In this document: positions 9,324 to 19,921 of the stretch, piece by piece | Layout: each line of letters starts with the position of its first letter | How positions within the stretch are numbered: position 1 is the first letter of the stretch | Assembly (NCBI GenBank): GCA_963820545.1 | Contig: CAWGAJ010000001.1 | Location: 1,178,001 to 1,242,000, forward strand | DNA from: CAWGAJ01 sp963820545 | GTDB lineage: Bacteria; Planctomycetota; Planctomycetia; Pirellulales; Thermoguttaceae | Direction: 5' to 3' | Length of the DNA: 64,000 bases | Program-made: the position numbers and the translations under genes | Notes under the pieces: model-generated | The model's input: the letters and a program-made list of their open reading frames with translations, nothing else | The model's database searches: none | Told to the model about the DNA's origin: nothing

Positions 9324-10262
9324 GTGAATCATCATCCGATAGGGGCTTTTAAGCAGAAGAAATTTTGCCCCAGAAAACAGATCGCCTTTGTGCCTATTTT
9401 GGCGGCGGCTGTTTTTTTAGCAGGAGGATTCTGTTTTTTTGTCAATGCAACGGCTGGGGCGGAGATGCCGCGAATAATGCTCTCCGATCCTAATCAAGGT
9501 CATACCGGCGAGAGTGTCCGGCTCAGTGCGATTCAGTCTTTGCCCTTGGACAAACTCGACACCCAAGCACGAGCCAAAGCGCATGCGGTACTGGCAAACG
9601 TCACTGTTTTCCGCCGCATGCCGGTGCGGGTGATCGATTGCGATCCGGACTTGTATTTGTTTCTCGTGCGCCATCCGGACGTGGTGGTAAATATCTGGAA
9701 TGCTTTGAAACTCAGCGAACTGGAGCTTCAGCAAATTGGACCGCAGAAATTTCGGCTGAAAGAAGATTCCGGCATCACGGCCGAGTTGCAGTATCTTTAT
9801 AGCAGCCACGATACACACCTGATTTATGCCGAAGGCGTGTATGAAGGAGCGATATTGCCTCGACCGGTGAAGGGCAGCGGCCTGTTCCTCTTGAAATCAG
9901 GATATATTCAAGAGACCGACGGCCGCTATTACATTTCCAGTCGCTTGGACGCCTTCGTTTCCGTTGAACCGGGCGCGGTGGAATTGGTGGCCAAGGCCGT
10001 CCATCCCCTGGTGGGCAAGACGGCCGATAACAATTTCAGCCAGACCGTGGCCTTTGCCGGAAGCCTCTCGCGAACGACCGAACTGAACTGCCGCAGCGTC
10101 GAGCGCCTGGCTTTACAGTTGGATTGCGTCACTCCGGAAGTGCGCGGCGAGTTTGCACTACTTGCCGGCAAAATCGCCCAAAAATCGTCGGCGAAGATCT
10201 TGCGTCAAATCAGCCAGTCCACGAGCGTCGCGCGCAAAGACGACGCATCTGCAAAACGTTGA
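9324..10262 (+). CDS. Conserved exported protein of unknown function
   Basis: The GTG at 9324 is chosen over a TTG at 9300 because GAGGGGGG precedes it at a proper distance. The product has an N-terminal hydrophobic segment (IAFVPILAAAVFLAGGFCFFV) followed by an extracytoplasmic domain. Visible signatures are DPDLYLFLVRHPDVVVNIWNA and GSGLFLLKSGYIQETDGRYY, without any known catalytic motif. It resembles a conserved planctomycete hypothetical family. No operon partners lie close. An envelope function is inferred only from the signal. Confidence 0.6.
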   Translation: MNHHPIGAFKQKKFCPRKQIAFVPILAAAVFLAGGFCFFVNATAGAEMPRIMLSDPNQGHTGESVRLSAIQSLPLDKLDTQARAKAHAVLANVTVFRRMPVRVIDCDPDLYLFLVRHPDVVVNIWNALKLSELELQQIGPQKFRLKEDSGITAELQYLYSSHDTHLIYAEGVYEGAILPRPVKGSGLFLLKSGYIQETDGRYYISSRLDAFVSVEPGAVELVAKAVHPLVGKTADNNFSQTVAFAGSLSRTTELNCRSVERLALQLDCVTPEVRGEFALLAGKIAQKSSAKILRQISQSTSVARKDDASAKR

Positions 10263-10571
10263 TTTGCCACTGTCATCCTAATCTCAATGTGGGATTTCTT
10301 GGTTATCGGCATCTGGCCCGCGGCTAACATTATACCGCATGGATACCATACTCATGCTAGCCATGAGAATATACTAAATCAGAAAAAACCGCATAGAGAT
10401 CCTCGCGTCTGCTTTCGATGGATAGCAATGGGAGCTTTTCCGGGATAAAGATGATTGTTATATTCATCGATAGTTCCACAAGAAGCGTGATCGGCCGCAA
10501 GGTTTAGATTAGTTATCTAACTTTCAACTACAGTTGTGAAAGTTACCAGTGTAAGATGAGGACATAAAACT
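10263..10571. other. Intergenic, nothing recognised
   Basis: An A+T-rich spacer of about 310 bases. No repeat family or RNA seen. Confidence 0.5.
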
Positions 10572-11399
10572 ATGGAATTACCCAGGCCGTGGGATCCGGT
10601 GTGGAGAGTCAAACAGACCTTAAAGCAACTGCTAGGAGCGGCCCTTCTGCTATTATTCATACTCAGCGCGCCGGTGATTGTAATCATGGAAATTAAGGAG
10701 CGACTATTTGGGGAACGTGTAAGTCCGGGAGCCTTAATTTACAATGAAGGAAATTCATATTTTGAACGTGGTAATTACGATAAAGCCATTGCCCTCTATA
10801 CCGACGCAATATCCCGCGATCCCAAACTCGCGGAAGCGTATATGAACCGCGGGGTCGCATATGTTAAAAAAAACTTATTGAAAGAAGCTATCGAAGACTA
10901 TGATGAAGCAATTCGCATCAAAGCGAATTATTCAAATGCCTATAAAAATCGTGCAGTGGCATATCGTGAATTAGGTGATCATACCCAAGCAATAGCTGAT
11001 TTTACCAAGCATCTGGAACTCGATCCGAATAATCATATCGTATATGCTGATCGCGGATCTCTTTACCGCCATAAACGTGAATACGACAAGGCCATCGACG
11101 ATTTCTCAAAGGCCATACAACTTCAACCAAGAAAAGCCGCCTACTACCAGTATCGCGGAAAAGCATGGGCCGATAAACAAGACTGGGACAAGGCCATCGA
11201 AGACTACAACAAGGCAATAAAACTCGCCCCCCGGTCACCTGACACATATGAATTTCGCGCCATGGCCTGGTTTCATAAAAAAGTCTATGACGAGGCATGG
11301 TCAGATGTGAAGCGATGCCAACAGAATGGGGGATCTCCCGACAAAAATTTTATCACGAAACTATCAACCGCATCTCAGATGAAAGACGCCATAAAATAA
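10572..11399 (+). CDS. Membrane-anchored TPR protein
   Basis: The 275-residue product has one membrane segment at about residues 20-42 (LLGAALLLLFILSAPVIVIM) and then at least five consecutive 34-residue TPR units, each with the W/Y-G/A-Y pattern (for example YFERGNYDKAIALYTDAISRDP, AYVKKNLLKEAIEDYDEAI, SLYRHKREYDKAIDDFSKAI). Such proteins act as scaffolds; the domain is probably outside the cytoplasm. It is monocistronic and less G+C-rich than neighbours, so it may be acquired. No specific partner can be inferred. Confidence 0.75.
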   Translation: MELPRPWDPVWRVKQTLKQLLGAALLLLFILSAPVIVIMEIKERLFGERVSPGALIYNEGNSYFERGNYDKAIALYTDAISRDPKLAEAYMNRGVAYVKKNLLKEAIEDYDEAIRIKANYSNAYKNRAVAYRELGDHTQAIADFTKHLELDPNNHIVYADRGSLYRHKREYDKAIDDFSKAIQLQPRKAAYYQYRGKAWADKQDWDKAIEDYNKAIKLAPRSPDTYEFRAMAWFHKKVYDEAWSDVKRCQQNGGSPDKNFITKLSTASQMKDAIK

Positions 11400-11491
11400 A
11401 ATATGGTAGGAACAGATATCACAAAAAACTTTTGGAATACGGCTTTTTTTCTATGACCTTTTCCCACCCCAATCGTCTGCAATTTGTCGGA

Positions 11492-13082
11492 CTATTGGGC
11501 AATATCGCCAAACAACTCAACGGCCAAATCTTTCAGCCTTTTTAGATCCAGCTTGCCGGTGCCGAGGACGGGAATCGCGTCGACCTGGCGGAAGCTGTCG
11601 GGCGAAGGGATCCAGAGATGCGGCAGGCCGGCTTCGGAGAGTTTGCGGCAGATTTCTGCGGGAGAAAGTGGCAAGTCGGTGTGTAAAACCACCAGGCGTT
11701 CGCCTTTTTTGGCGTCGGGCACCGCGGTGACCACGGCGCGCAGGTCTTCTTCGTCAATATGCAACAATTGGTTGATGGCCTCTTCCACGCGGATGTGCGG
11801 CACCATCTCGCCGCCGATTTTTGAGAAGCGGCTCACGCGCCCGGTTATCCGGATGAAACCGTCTTCATCGATCTCGGCCACGTCGCCGGTTATGTACCAG
11901 CCGTCGCGGATTACTTCGGCGGTGAGGTCCGGCCGCCCGAAATATCCTTTCATCACGTTGGGACCTTTAACCAGCAACATGCCGGAGCGATTTGGCCCAA
12001 GATCTGCGCCGGTGTCGAGGTCGATTACTTTGGCAAAAATGCCGGGCAGCGGCCGGCCTACCGTGCCTTCTTTTACGCCTTCGTGTTTGCTCTCTCGGCC
12101 GCGTCCCGGCGGGATGTTGCCGCTAACGACCGGCGATAGTTCAGTGGCGCCATAGCCTTCCATGGGGCGGACTTTGTATTTTTTTTCAAATACCTCGGCC
12201 AGTTCGAGAGGCAGTTTTTCCGCCCCGGCAAAAACGACTTCCAATGCCTGAAAATTCTCCGCTTCGCAGCGGCGCAGATACGAGCGGACAAACGTAGGCG
12301 TGGCAATCATGATGGTCGCGCCGTGCCGCTGGCAAAGCTTGCCCACCTCCCGGGCTTCCAAAGGCGAATAATGATAGATGCCCTTAGGCGCCAGCGTCAG
12401 CACCGTCCAGAGCGTGGTCGTATAGCCGAAGGAATGAAAAAACGGCAGGATGCCCAAGAGCACGTCGCTCTTGCGCAGTTGGATGATTTCGTTGATCGCA
12501 GCGACATTCGAGCCCACGTTATATTGCGTGAGCATCACGCCCTTGGGCCGGCCGGTGGAACCCGAGGTAAAAATCACCGTGAGCAGATCGTCGGGCTTAA
12601 TGCGGGTCAAGCCTAGCCAGCGTTCCAGAAAGATAATAGGCATAAACCACGCCCCGGCAGCGGAAATTATCTTGTCGCATACCGTGATCTTGTCTGCGAA
12701 GTCCTCGAGCAATACCAACTCGGCGTCGATCTTGAAATCAAACCGCTCCAGCATGCGCCGACTAGTGAGCTACGTAGCGAATGCCGCACTGCTTAACGCA
12801 GAAGTTCAGCACCTCGGAAGTGAAAGTGTAATTGAGATTCACGGCCACTCGGCGGTCGATGGCCAAAGCGGCGTTGACAACCACGGCTCCCACCGAGGGC
12901 GGTAATAAAACGCCCACGAATTGCTCGTCGGCCGCAAGCACGTGCCGGCGCAACAGGCGGCGCAGCACCAGAGTCCGAGTGAGCAGCCTTGCGCCGCTGA
13001 GTTCCATGCCGCTGGAGTCGGCCACTTTGGGCCTCATCATTTGTGCGCGGCACATGCGCAGGAATTTTCGCGGCAGGATCAT
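11492..13082 (-). pseudogene. Aas-like acyl-ACP/CoA synthetase (AMP-binding), frameshifted
   Basis: Adenylate-forming ligase of about 530 residues. The AMP-binding signature is clear: TVIFTSGSTGRPKGVMLTQ, then YGATELSPV, GWYITGDVAEIDEDGFIRITGR and an ending GTGKLDLKRL. The first 106 codons (13082-12762, ending GIRYVAH) and the rest (from TSRRMLERFDFK) are in different frames; the junction is near 12770 and one extra base would explain it. It follows the MFS-PlsC gene by 125 bp on the same strand. Together they correspond to Aas, which reactivates released fatty acids and reacylates lysophospholipids at the inner membrane. Confidence 0.82.
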
Positions 13083-13207
13083 GATTAAGTTATCAGTTTT
13101 CAGTTATCAGTTTACAGTTCTGCATTTTGCGTCAAGCTGTCCCCAGTCCCCTGCTCCCTGTTTTTCATCCTTCATCCCTCATCCTTTTTTTTACTGTCCA
13201 CTGTCCA
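13083..13207. repeat. Short-period intergenic repeat tract
   Basis: A chain of heptamer-like phrases between the two aas-like genes: GTTATCA/GTTTTCA, CCCCAGT/CCCCTGC, CATCCTT/CATCCCT and ACTGTCC repeats. Four different repeat families are concatenated, the same ones that appear at 1-103, 32056-32115, 34268-34362 and 44005-44880. Confidence 0.7.
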
Positions 13208-15239
13208 CTATTTTCCGATCAGTTCCACCACGGCCTGGCGGATCTGTTCGATATCGGTGGGATGATAAATGGGTTTGCCAAAGCGGATGGTCACCGGATA
13301 ACGCCATTTTTTGGGGAGTTTCCAGAAGAATCGTTCGCCTTCGTAACTGAAAATGCTGCCCCACATGCCGTCGATACACGCGGGGATGACCGGGATATCC
13401 GTATCTTTGATGATCGCCATGATGCCGGGTTGGAAAGGCCGCATTTCGCCGGTGCGGGTGATGCCGCCCTCGGGAAAGACGCAGACCAAGTTCGCCGTTT
13501 TGCAAGGCCTCTCGGGCGATGCGCAGCGACTGGACAATTGATTTTCTGCCCGGCTTGATGGGAATCACCCGGCCCAACCGGCCGAACCAGCCGAGCCACG
13601 GGGTTTCAAAGTAATCGGCAAAGACCAGCATGCGCGGGTGGCGCGGACAGGCCAGACCTATCAGCACGCCATCGGCCCAACTGACGTGGTTGGGCGTAAT
13701 CAGGGCCCCAGTGGCGGGAATGTTTTCCAAGCCTTCGATGCGCGTGCGATACATCAACCGTGAGAGGGCCACCACCGCCATGCGCGTGGTATCGAAAGCC
13801 GTAAAGCGGATTAATACGATCAACAGCGGTAATACCGCCACGCCCACCAGCAAGAAAATGGTGCGGTTTGAAAGTCCGAAAATGACCGTGAGGAAAAAGA
13901 AAAGCCCGGTTGCCAGCAAAGTGCCTGAAAACGTGAGTAGATTCGTGGCGGCGAAAATCGAGCCCCGATTTTTTTCCGGCGAGCGATATTGCAGGAAGGA
14001 TTGCAGGGGCACGTCGTACAGGCCGCCCGATAGGCCCAAGAGCAACAGGCAGCCCGCGGTCATAACATAGCTTAGCGACCACGCGGAGCCGGTTCCGGCA
14101 GGCGTCAGGTAGAGCAGGAAATGACTCAGCGCGATTCCGGCGGCACCCAGAGGCACCAGGGCCAAATGGATTTTTCCCCTGGAAACCACGCCCGCCAAAA
14201 TACTGCCCGCGCCCACGCCCACGGCAAGTATTCCCAGCAGCGGACCGATGAATTCTTTGGAAAGTGCCAAATGGCTTGATCCGAAACGATCGACATTGAT
14301 CTGGCACAGGCCTCCCAGCGACCAAAACAAGGCGCTGCCGATCGCCGCCCATAAGATTGCACGAATCGCCGCTAGTTGACGTAAATCGCTCCACGTTTGG
14401 CTGGCGAAATTCCAGTGAAACTGCCGGGCCGGATTGGCGATTTTCAGCCGGCGAATCGGCAGGCTGCTGATACAGCCAATCAAGGCCACGCCCACAATCG
14501 TCGCGGCCCACAACCACCAATGTGTCTGACCGTACGGTTGCGTCCACTCGTATAAAAAGCCCGCACCCACCGAACCCAGCACAATGGCCAGGATCGTGGT
14601 CATGGAGACAAGTCCATTGGCGGCGGGGATGCAATCGGGGCGGACAATCTCCGGAATCGAGCCGTACTTGGACGGTCCGAATATGGCCGAGTGGCTGCCC
14701 ATTAAAAACAAGGTAAAAAACATCAACCATACATTGCCATGGTAAATCACGGCCACGCCCAGCAGCATAAGCACCAATTCGGCCGCCTTGCAAGCGACTA
14801 TAACCGTGCGCTTGCTAAAGCGATCGGCGAAATATCCGGCCGGCGCGGCCAGGAGAATAAACGGCAAAACCAACGTGGCCAATCCCGCTGAAACGGCGAT
14901 TCCTTTGTATTGGTCGGCGGACAACTCCCTTCCAAAACAGGAAATCAGCCAGCGAAAAACAGGATCCTTGACGGCCCAATCACCGCCGATCCAGGCCACC
15001 AGCCAACGAAAGAGATTGTCGTTCATGGCGCCGAGGAACTGGGTGATCAACAGGCCGAGGAAACTGGCCGAAAGCAGTCCCTCATGGCCGTTTGTCGCGG
15101 GCAGATCGATCGTCTGCCCCGTGGCGGTCGCGGCGGTTTGTGGTTGAGAATTCATGGGAATCGCTTCCGGCAATGGCAGGGGGCTCCATCCGCTGTCGGA
15201 CACCTGAACATTCAGAGTTGTAATAGATTCAGTATCCAT
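13208..15239 (-). pseudogene. MFS transporter fused to PlsC-type acyltransferase, frameshifted
   Basis: ATG 15239 is preferred to a TTG at 15257. Residues about 50-450 form a 12-helix major facilitator (FLGAMNDNLFRWLVAW is typical of the LplT/Aas group). The PlsC domain then begins with the acyltransferase block NHVSWADGVLIG and continues through VFPEGGITRTGEMRPFQPG in a neighbouring frame to the stop at 13208-13210. The frames meet near 13488 (CTTGG where CTGG is expected, one extra base). The LplT-like part would flip lysophospholipid and the PlsC part acylate it, with the downstream ligase supplying acyl groups. Uncorrected, the acyltransferase half is scrambled. Confidence 0.82.
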
Positions 15240-15922
15240 TGTCACGATGGGATTCAAGTCCCCTTATTATAAGGCGATATTTTTATGCTGATGTAACACC
15301 GCGATCAGAAACTCCATAATAGCAGGGCGGCATAGTCCAAGTCGTTGGGCGGGCGGTGACGGGCGAAATGGTGTAACGGTTACGCACCGCCAGCCGTAAA
15401 CCGAGGTTGGTCTGTTGGTCCAACAACAATTCCCAGCCGGCCTGGGGATTTTGTGACCCGTTCAGTCGGAGATTGTGTATTCTCCACCGGTGGAAGTCGT
15501 TTTATTTCCGGAGTTTGGATAAGCGGCGGCAAAGACCCGGTTGTCGGTCCAGGTCCAGACCACTCCGTACAAATGCATACACCTAAAAAAAAGACTCAAA
15601 ACTGATGCAAGCAAGTTGCCGTCCTCGCGCGCGAAATCTCTTTAAAAGGCAGAGAACAGTAACAGAAATGTGTCGGCGAAACAAGAGCGAGTTACCACCA
15701 TACAGGGGGGCTGATCGCTGGATATATGACGAATGCGGAATAAAACTAGGCTTGAGGCTGTAGACCGGAGACTAATTGCTGTTTACTAAACGCTGAGAGC
15801 TGAAAGCTGACCATTAAAAAACCAGCGGTAAACTGGAAAAATGGAAATAGCCCACTTTCCCACTTGACCACTTTCCCACTAAAATGTATTATTGAGTATG
15901 AAGGAGAAACAGGGAGATTGCC
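15240..15922 (-). other. Intergenic with possible beta-barrel gene remnant
   Basis: No intact gene. On the minus strand, about 15280-15570, short open stretches read like the end of an outer-membrane barrel protein (GVVWTWTDNRVFAAAY, then in another frame NPQAGWELLLDQQTNLGL and RLAVRNRYTISP), interrupted by stops; this is a tentative remnant. From 15780 to 15885 short-period repeats follow (GAGAGCTGAAAGCTGA, CCCACTTTCCCACTTGACC). Confidence 0.3.
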
Positions 15923-16192
15923 ATGACTATCAAGACCGCCGACAGCAAGGGACGCATTAATTTCGGAAACCGGTTTGCAAATCAGACCGTGATTATAGAA
16001 GCAATAGACGAAACTGAGATGCGCGTCACCAAGGCTCAAGTAATTCCCCAGCGCGAACTATGGCTGCACAAGAACCCCAAAGCAAAGGCTGCGGTGCGGC
16101 GGGGGCTTGCGCAAGCCAAGGCCGGGAAGGCGGCGAAAAATCCGCCAAATCTCAAACAAGACGCACTTCTTGCGGAGCAACTTGACGACTAA
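15923..16192 (+). CDS. AbrB-like antitoxin
   Basis: An 89-residue protein whose N-terminus (TIKTADSKGRINFGNRFANQ) matches the swapped-hairpin AbrB/MazE-type DNA-binding fold of a group of antitoxins; the C-terminus is basic and flexible. AAGGAG lies upstream of the ATG. The stop codon overlaps the start of the next gene by one base (TAATG), so the pair is translationally coupled. As an antitoxin it would bind and neutralise the neighbouring toxin and repress the promoter; this is inferred from family and arrangement. Confidence 0.7.
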   Translation: MTIKTADSKGRINFGNRFANQTVIIEAIDETEMRVTKAQVIPQRELWLHKNPKAKAAVRRGLAQAKAGKAAKNPPNLKQDALLAEQLDD

Positions 16193-16539
16193 TGTACTCT
16201 CTCGTTTGGACGCTGGAGGCGCAAGCCAATTATAATGACCTCAAGGCAAAGGCCAAAGCCAGTCTTGAATCTCGCCAAAAGACCGGAAAAAAGAAATCCT
16301 CGAAGGAGGAAGGCCTTTTCAAACAGGTCCACAAGACTGTAACGCTTCTCTCATCCAATCCTAAGCATCCAGGCTTGCAGACGCACCAGTACTATTCTCT
16401 GCAAAATCCGTACGACAAAAATCAAAAGGTTTTTGAGGCGTACGCTCAAGCCGATACGCCCGGCGCTTACCGCGGTTTTTGGAGTTACGGACCGGGGAAA
16501 AAGGAAATTACAATCATTGCCATCATGCCTCATCCTTAA
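16192..16539 (+). CDS. RelE/ParE-like toxin
   Basis: A 115-residue basic protein. It ends with the pattern YRGFWSYGPGKKEITIIAIMPHP, as in a branch of RelE/ParE-superfamily toxins that end in a conserved HP. It starts inside the stop of the antitoxin gene. Members either cleave mRNA at the ribosome or poison gyrase; which applies here cannot be told. A stand-alone chromosomal toxin-antitoxin pair. Confidence 0.68.
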   Translation: MYSLVWTLEAQANYNDLKAKAKASLESRQKTGKKKSSKEEGLFKQVHKTVTLLSSNPKHPGLQTHQYYSLQNPYDKNQKVFEAYAQADTPGAYRGFWSYGPGKKEITIIAIMPHP

Positions 16540-16559
16540 CCATCACTGCGTAATCCACG

Positions 16560-18128
16560 CTAGAATCCATAGCGGGCCATGAACTCGATGCGGAGGGATT
16601 CGCCCGGCGTTTTCGTTTTGTATAAAGTGCGCCACGAACTGACTTCCAGGCCGCAGTTAAACTGCTTGGTCACATCGTAGATCAGGTTTCCATAGATCGC
16701 GTGGTTGTAGGTCCGCGCGTCGGTGGAGAGGACGGAGATATCGTTGTCGTTGGGATCGTCGATGGTATAGCCCGCGTGGCTATGCCACTTCGGCGTCCAG
16801 TCGTACCAAACTTCCATCCAGCCGCCGGTGTCATAGATGGTTTTTCGCAGATAGAAATCGTAACCTTGGAGAATGCCGCCCTGGTAAGTGCTCAGGTTTT
16901 CGCCGATATAGTATTCGCCTTGGAATCCAAAGCGATCGTTGACGGGGGCTTTCAAATCGACGTTGAAAGACCAGGTTTTGGCGCGGAGATCTTTGGCGAC
17001 GGGAACGGAAGAAAAGCTGAATCTTTGTTCGCCGACGTGGCTCGATACTCCCAAAATAATGGGATGATCTTGTTTGCCGCGCGGACCCATAGTCAGGGCC
17101 ACGCGCCCTTCCAAAATCGGCCAATCCGATTGATCGCCGGTGGCCGTGATGGAAGAAGAAGGGGAGGTGTCGGCGATGATGTTGCCGTTCAACGAGCCCT
17201 GTGCGGTCAGTAGTAATACATCCGAAAAGGCCAGGTATCGCTCGCCCCGAAACTGTGCGCGCCGGTAGCCGATATTGCCCGCGCCCCAATATACCGTATA
17301 CATGATCGTGCCGGGCATAAGCGGCGAAATTACATCCCAAGTTTGCCCGCCTAATAAGCGGAATTCGTCATTTTTTACTTCCCAATAGGCATGTCGGAGC
17401 AGGACGGTTCCTTTATTTTCAGAGGCCGATGCGCCTTGGAAGTCGAATTCCAATTTGCCGCCGCTTTGGGCGCAACTCAAGCCGGGAATTTGCGGACCGA
17501 GAACATCAAAACCGATGCGGGTCGATTTGGCATCCACGTGGAACGTCGGCAGACCTTTGTCAAAGTCCTGGGGCGAATAGACGTAGTAGGTATAGTCGCC
17601 ATTATTTGAGCGCTCGGTTTCATAGGTCATCGCGCCCCATAGGTATCCATAAGGCGTGACCGTGAAATCGCCTTTTTTCCAGACGAGTTTTTTCATTTCC
17701 GCCTTGATTTCATCAAGGGTATAGTAATCCTCTTGGGTTGCGGCCAGCGGGGAGGGATCTATTTGAGATACCTGTGGCGGCGGTGTAGCCGGGGAGGGTG
17801 CGGCTGGCTGGGATGCGGTTGGTTGGATCGCGGTGGATGAGGGTACGGCCCAGGGCACTGGAGGAACCGGAGCCGGGGTATCAGATGTATTGGACGCCTT
17901 AGTCACGGAAGCGTTGAGAAAAGTCGATTCGCCGTTGGGCAGATGCCCTGCATTCTGCCGCATTGTTTGCAACTCGGCACGTAAAGCTTGGGTTTCGGCT
18001 TCCAATTGAGTAAGCCGCTCGAGCAGTTGCTGATCGGCGGCGGATGGCGGTTGCCCCGGGGCAACTGCCATTAAGGTTGTGGCGTTACAAAAGATTAGGG
18101 CGGTAATAATGGGCAGTAACTTCCACAT
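16560..18128 (-). CDS. DcaP-like outer-membrane porin
   Basis: A 522-residue protein with signal peptide (LLPIITALIFCNATTLMAVA), then a coiled-coil segment at about residues 30-60 (LLERLTQLEAETQALRAELQ), a proline-rich linker and a beta-barrel domain with alternating aromatic strands ending in ARYGF, the terminal phenylalanine used by the BAM machine. This architecture fits the DcaP-like porin family: the coiled coil trimerises the barrel. It would sit in the outer membrane and pass small solutes. Substrate unknown. Monocistronic. Confidence 0.72.
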   Translation of the reverse strand: MWKLLPIITALIFCNATTLMAVAPGQPPSAADQQLLERLTQLEAETQALRAELQTMRQNAGHLPNGESTFLNASVTKASNTSDTPAPVPPVPWAVPSSTAIQPTASQPAAPSPATPPPQVSQIDPSPLAATQEDYYTLDEIKAEMKKLVWKKGDFTVTPYGYLWGAMTYETERSNNGDYTYYVYSPQDFDKGLPTFHVDAKSTRIGFDVLGPQIPGLSCAQSGGKLEFDFQGASASENKGTVLLRHAYWEVKNDEFRLLGGQTWDVISPLMPGTIMYTVYWGAGNIGYRRAQFRGERYLAFSDVLLLTAQGSLNGNIIADTSPSSSITATGDQSDWPILEGRVALTMGPRGKQDHPIILGVSSHVGEQRFSFSSVPVAKDLRAKTWSFNVDLKAPVNDRFGFQGEYYIGENLSTYQGGILQGYDFYLRKTIYDTGGWMEVWYDWTPKWHSHAGYTIDDPNDNDISVLSTDARTYNHAIYGNLIYDVTKQFNCGLEVSSWRTLYKTKTPGESLRIEFMARYGF

Positions 18129-18632
18129 GGTAGGTGTGTTCTATAAAAGGGGATTTAGGGATGCGAGGAATTTTATTACCTATTTTGCCTCTAAATGTTT
18201 CTTTATGATCACTACCCTTAGATTACCCGGCTCCTACCCTCCAATCATTGAATCAGATCTCATTGGGAAAATCCGTGTATCTGTTGATTGCTCTATCGTC
18301 AAAAAAATAATTAGACTTGATAAAATGAGAAAGCCTGGAAACTTACGCATTTTACTTATTATGCACAAGCGGGAAATCTGCTATGCCATGACTATCAATT
18401 ACGATCCTTTCAATTGTGACTTACCGCACTACCGCCTAATTTTATGATGGAATTAAACAACAAATTTTTGTTTATAACTTCATGGAAAATCTCTAGTTAG
18501 TGATTTCACAATCTACTAATTCTCAAATAGGTACTTTGTATCATAGTGGGGACATTCCCAAGCCTCTCCAGCTTAGATAGACTGACTTATTGATAAGACT
18601 CATCTGTACTGTTTAGCTATCGAGGTTTTGGT
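18129..18632. other. Intergenic, A+T-rich, no gene recognised
   Basis: About 500 bases between the divergent porin and glgC genes. A 122-codon open stretch here overlaps the porin gene's 5' end and has no recognisable protein character, so it is not called. Promoters for both genes are expected. Confidence 0.5.
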
Positions 18633-19921
18633 ATGAGAGACGTTGTAACCTTGGTATTGGGAGGCGGGCAGGGAACGCGGCTTTATCCGCTGACCAAATA
18701 CCGTTCCAAGCCGGCCGTTCCCGTAGCGGGCAAATACAGATTAATTGACATTCCTTTGTCGAACTGCATCAACAGCGGTCTTAATCGTTGTTATGTGATT
18801 ACCCAGTTCAATTCCGTCAGTTTGCACCGGCACATCCGCAGCACATACAACTTCGACGTCTTTGATCGCGGATTTGTGGAAATACTTGCCGCGCAACAGA
18901 CCCTGGATAATGCCACCTGGTATCAAGGCACCGCCGACGCCGTGCGGCAGAACCTGCGTTATATTGAACAGCCGGGCATTAAATACGTATTAATTATTTC
19001 CGGCGACCAGCTTTACCGCATGGACTTCTGCCAGCTGATCGCCACGCACGAACAGTGCGGCGCGGATGTAACCATTTCGGCCGTGCCGGTCCACAGCGAG
19101 GCTGCTGCGGGGCTGGGAATCATGCGCGTGGATGATACCGGCCGGGTGGTCGGTTTTTTGGAAAAGCCGAAAACCAAGGAGGAACTGGATCTGGTCCGCA
19201 CCAATCCCCAGTGGATCGACGCGCGGGGTTTCAGCAGTCACGGCCGCGACTGCCTGGCAAACATGGGGATTTATCTGTTCAACCGGAAAACGTTGATCGA
19301 CGTGTTGGAAAAGACCGATTACCGCGACTTCGGCAAAGAGGTGTTTCCGGCTTCAATCCGTACACGGCACGTTCAAGTTCATCTCTTCGATGGATATTGG
19401 GAAGACATTGGCACGATCAAGGCGTTTTATCAGGCGAATCTGGCACTGGCGACGAGCAATGCTTCGTTCGATATATTTTCCCCGCGCTGCCGATTTATTC
19501 GCGGGCGCGATTTCTGCCCTCCACGCACATCGACGGCGCTACGATCCGCAGCAGCCTGATAGCCGATGGTTCCCGCATTGAAGCGGGCGCGGTGATCGAG
19601 AACAGCATCATCGGACTGCGGTGCTTGATCGGCCGAGACGTAATCATTCGTAATTCCATCGTGATGGGCAATGACTTTTACGAACTACCCGACGAGGTTG
19701 CCCGGCACATGTCCAACGGTCTGCCGCCCTTGGGCGTGGGCTCCGGAACGCAAATCGAAGGCGCGATTATCGATAAAGACTGCCGCATCGGCCGGAACGT
19801 TCGCGTCATTAACGAAAAGGCCTTGGAATCCACTCCCGAAACGCAATATGGCATGATCCGCGACGGCATCATAGTCATTCACAAGGAAACCACTCTGCCC
19901 GACCATTGGTCACTGGATTAA
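18633..19921 (+). pseudogene. glgC: Glucose-1-phosphate adenylyltransferase, frameshifted
   Basis: ADP-glucose pyrophosphorylase, the committed step of glycogen synthesis (glucose-1-phosphate plus ATP to ADP-glucose). The nucleotidyltransferase domain has LVLGGGQGTRLYPLTKYRSK, WYQGTADAVRQNL, ISGDQLYRMDF and DGYWEDIGTIKAFYQANL. The C-terminal left-handed beta helix (SLIADGSRIEAGAVIENSI, CRIGRNVRVINE) is in another frame. The junction is near 19475-19485 in TTTTCCCC; one missing base restores about 429 residues, the normal family length. Probably a homopolymer error in the sequence. Its 3' end overlaps the convergent next gene by 4 bases. Confidence 0.9.

Noticed and set aside
13606..14793. Long open frame antisense-adjacent within the MFS-PlsC gene (395 codons)
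   Set aside because: It overlaps the transporter gene in another frame on the same strand, has no family features and is rich in Arg/Gly as expected of a shadow frame in G+C-rich DNA.
18079..18447. 122-codon open frame upstream of glgC
   Set aside because: It overlaps the porin gene start, lacks a ribosome-binding site and shows no domain or composition typical of a protein.
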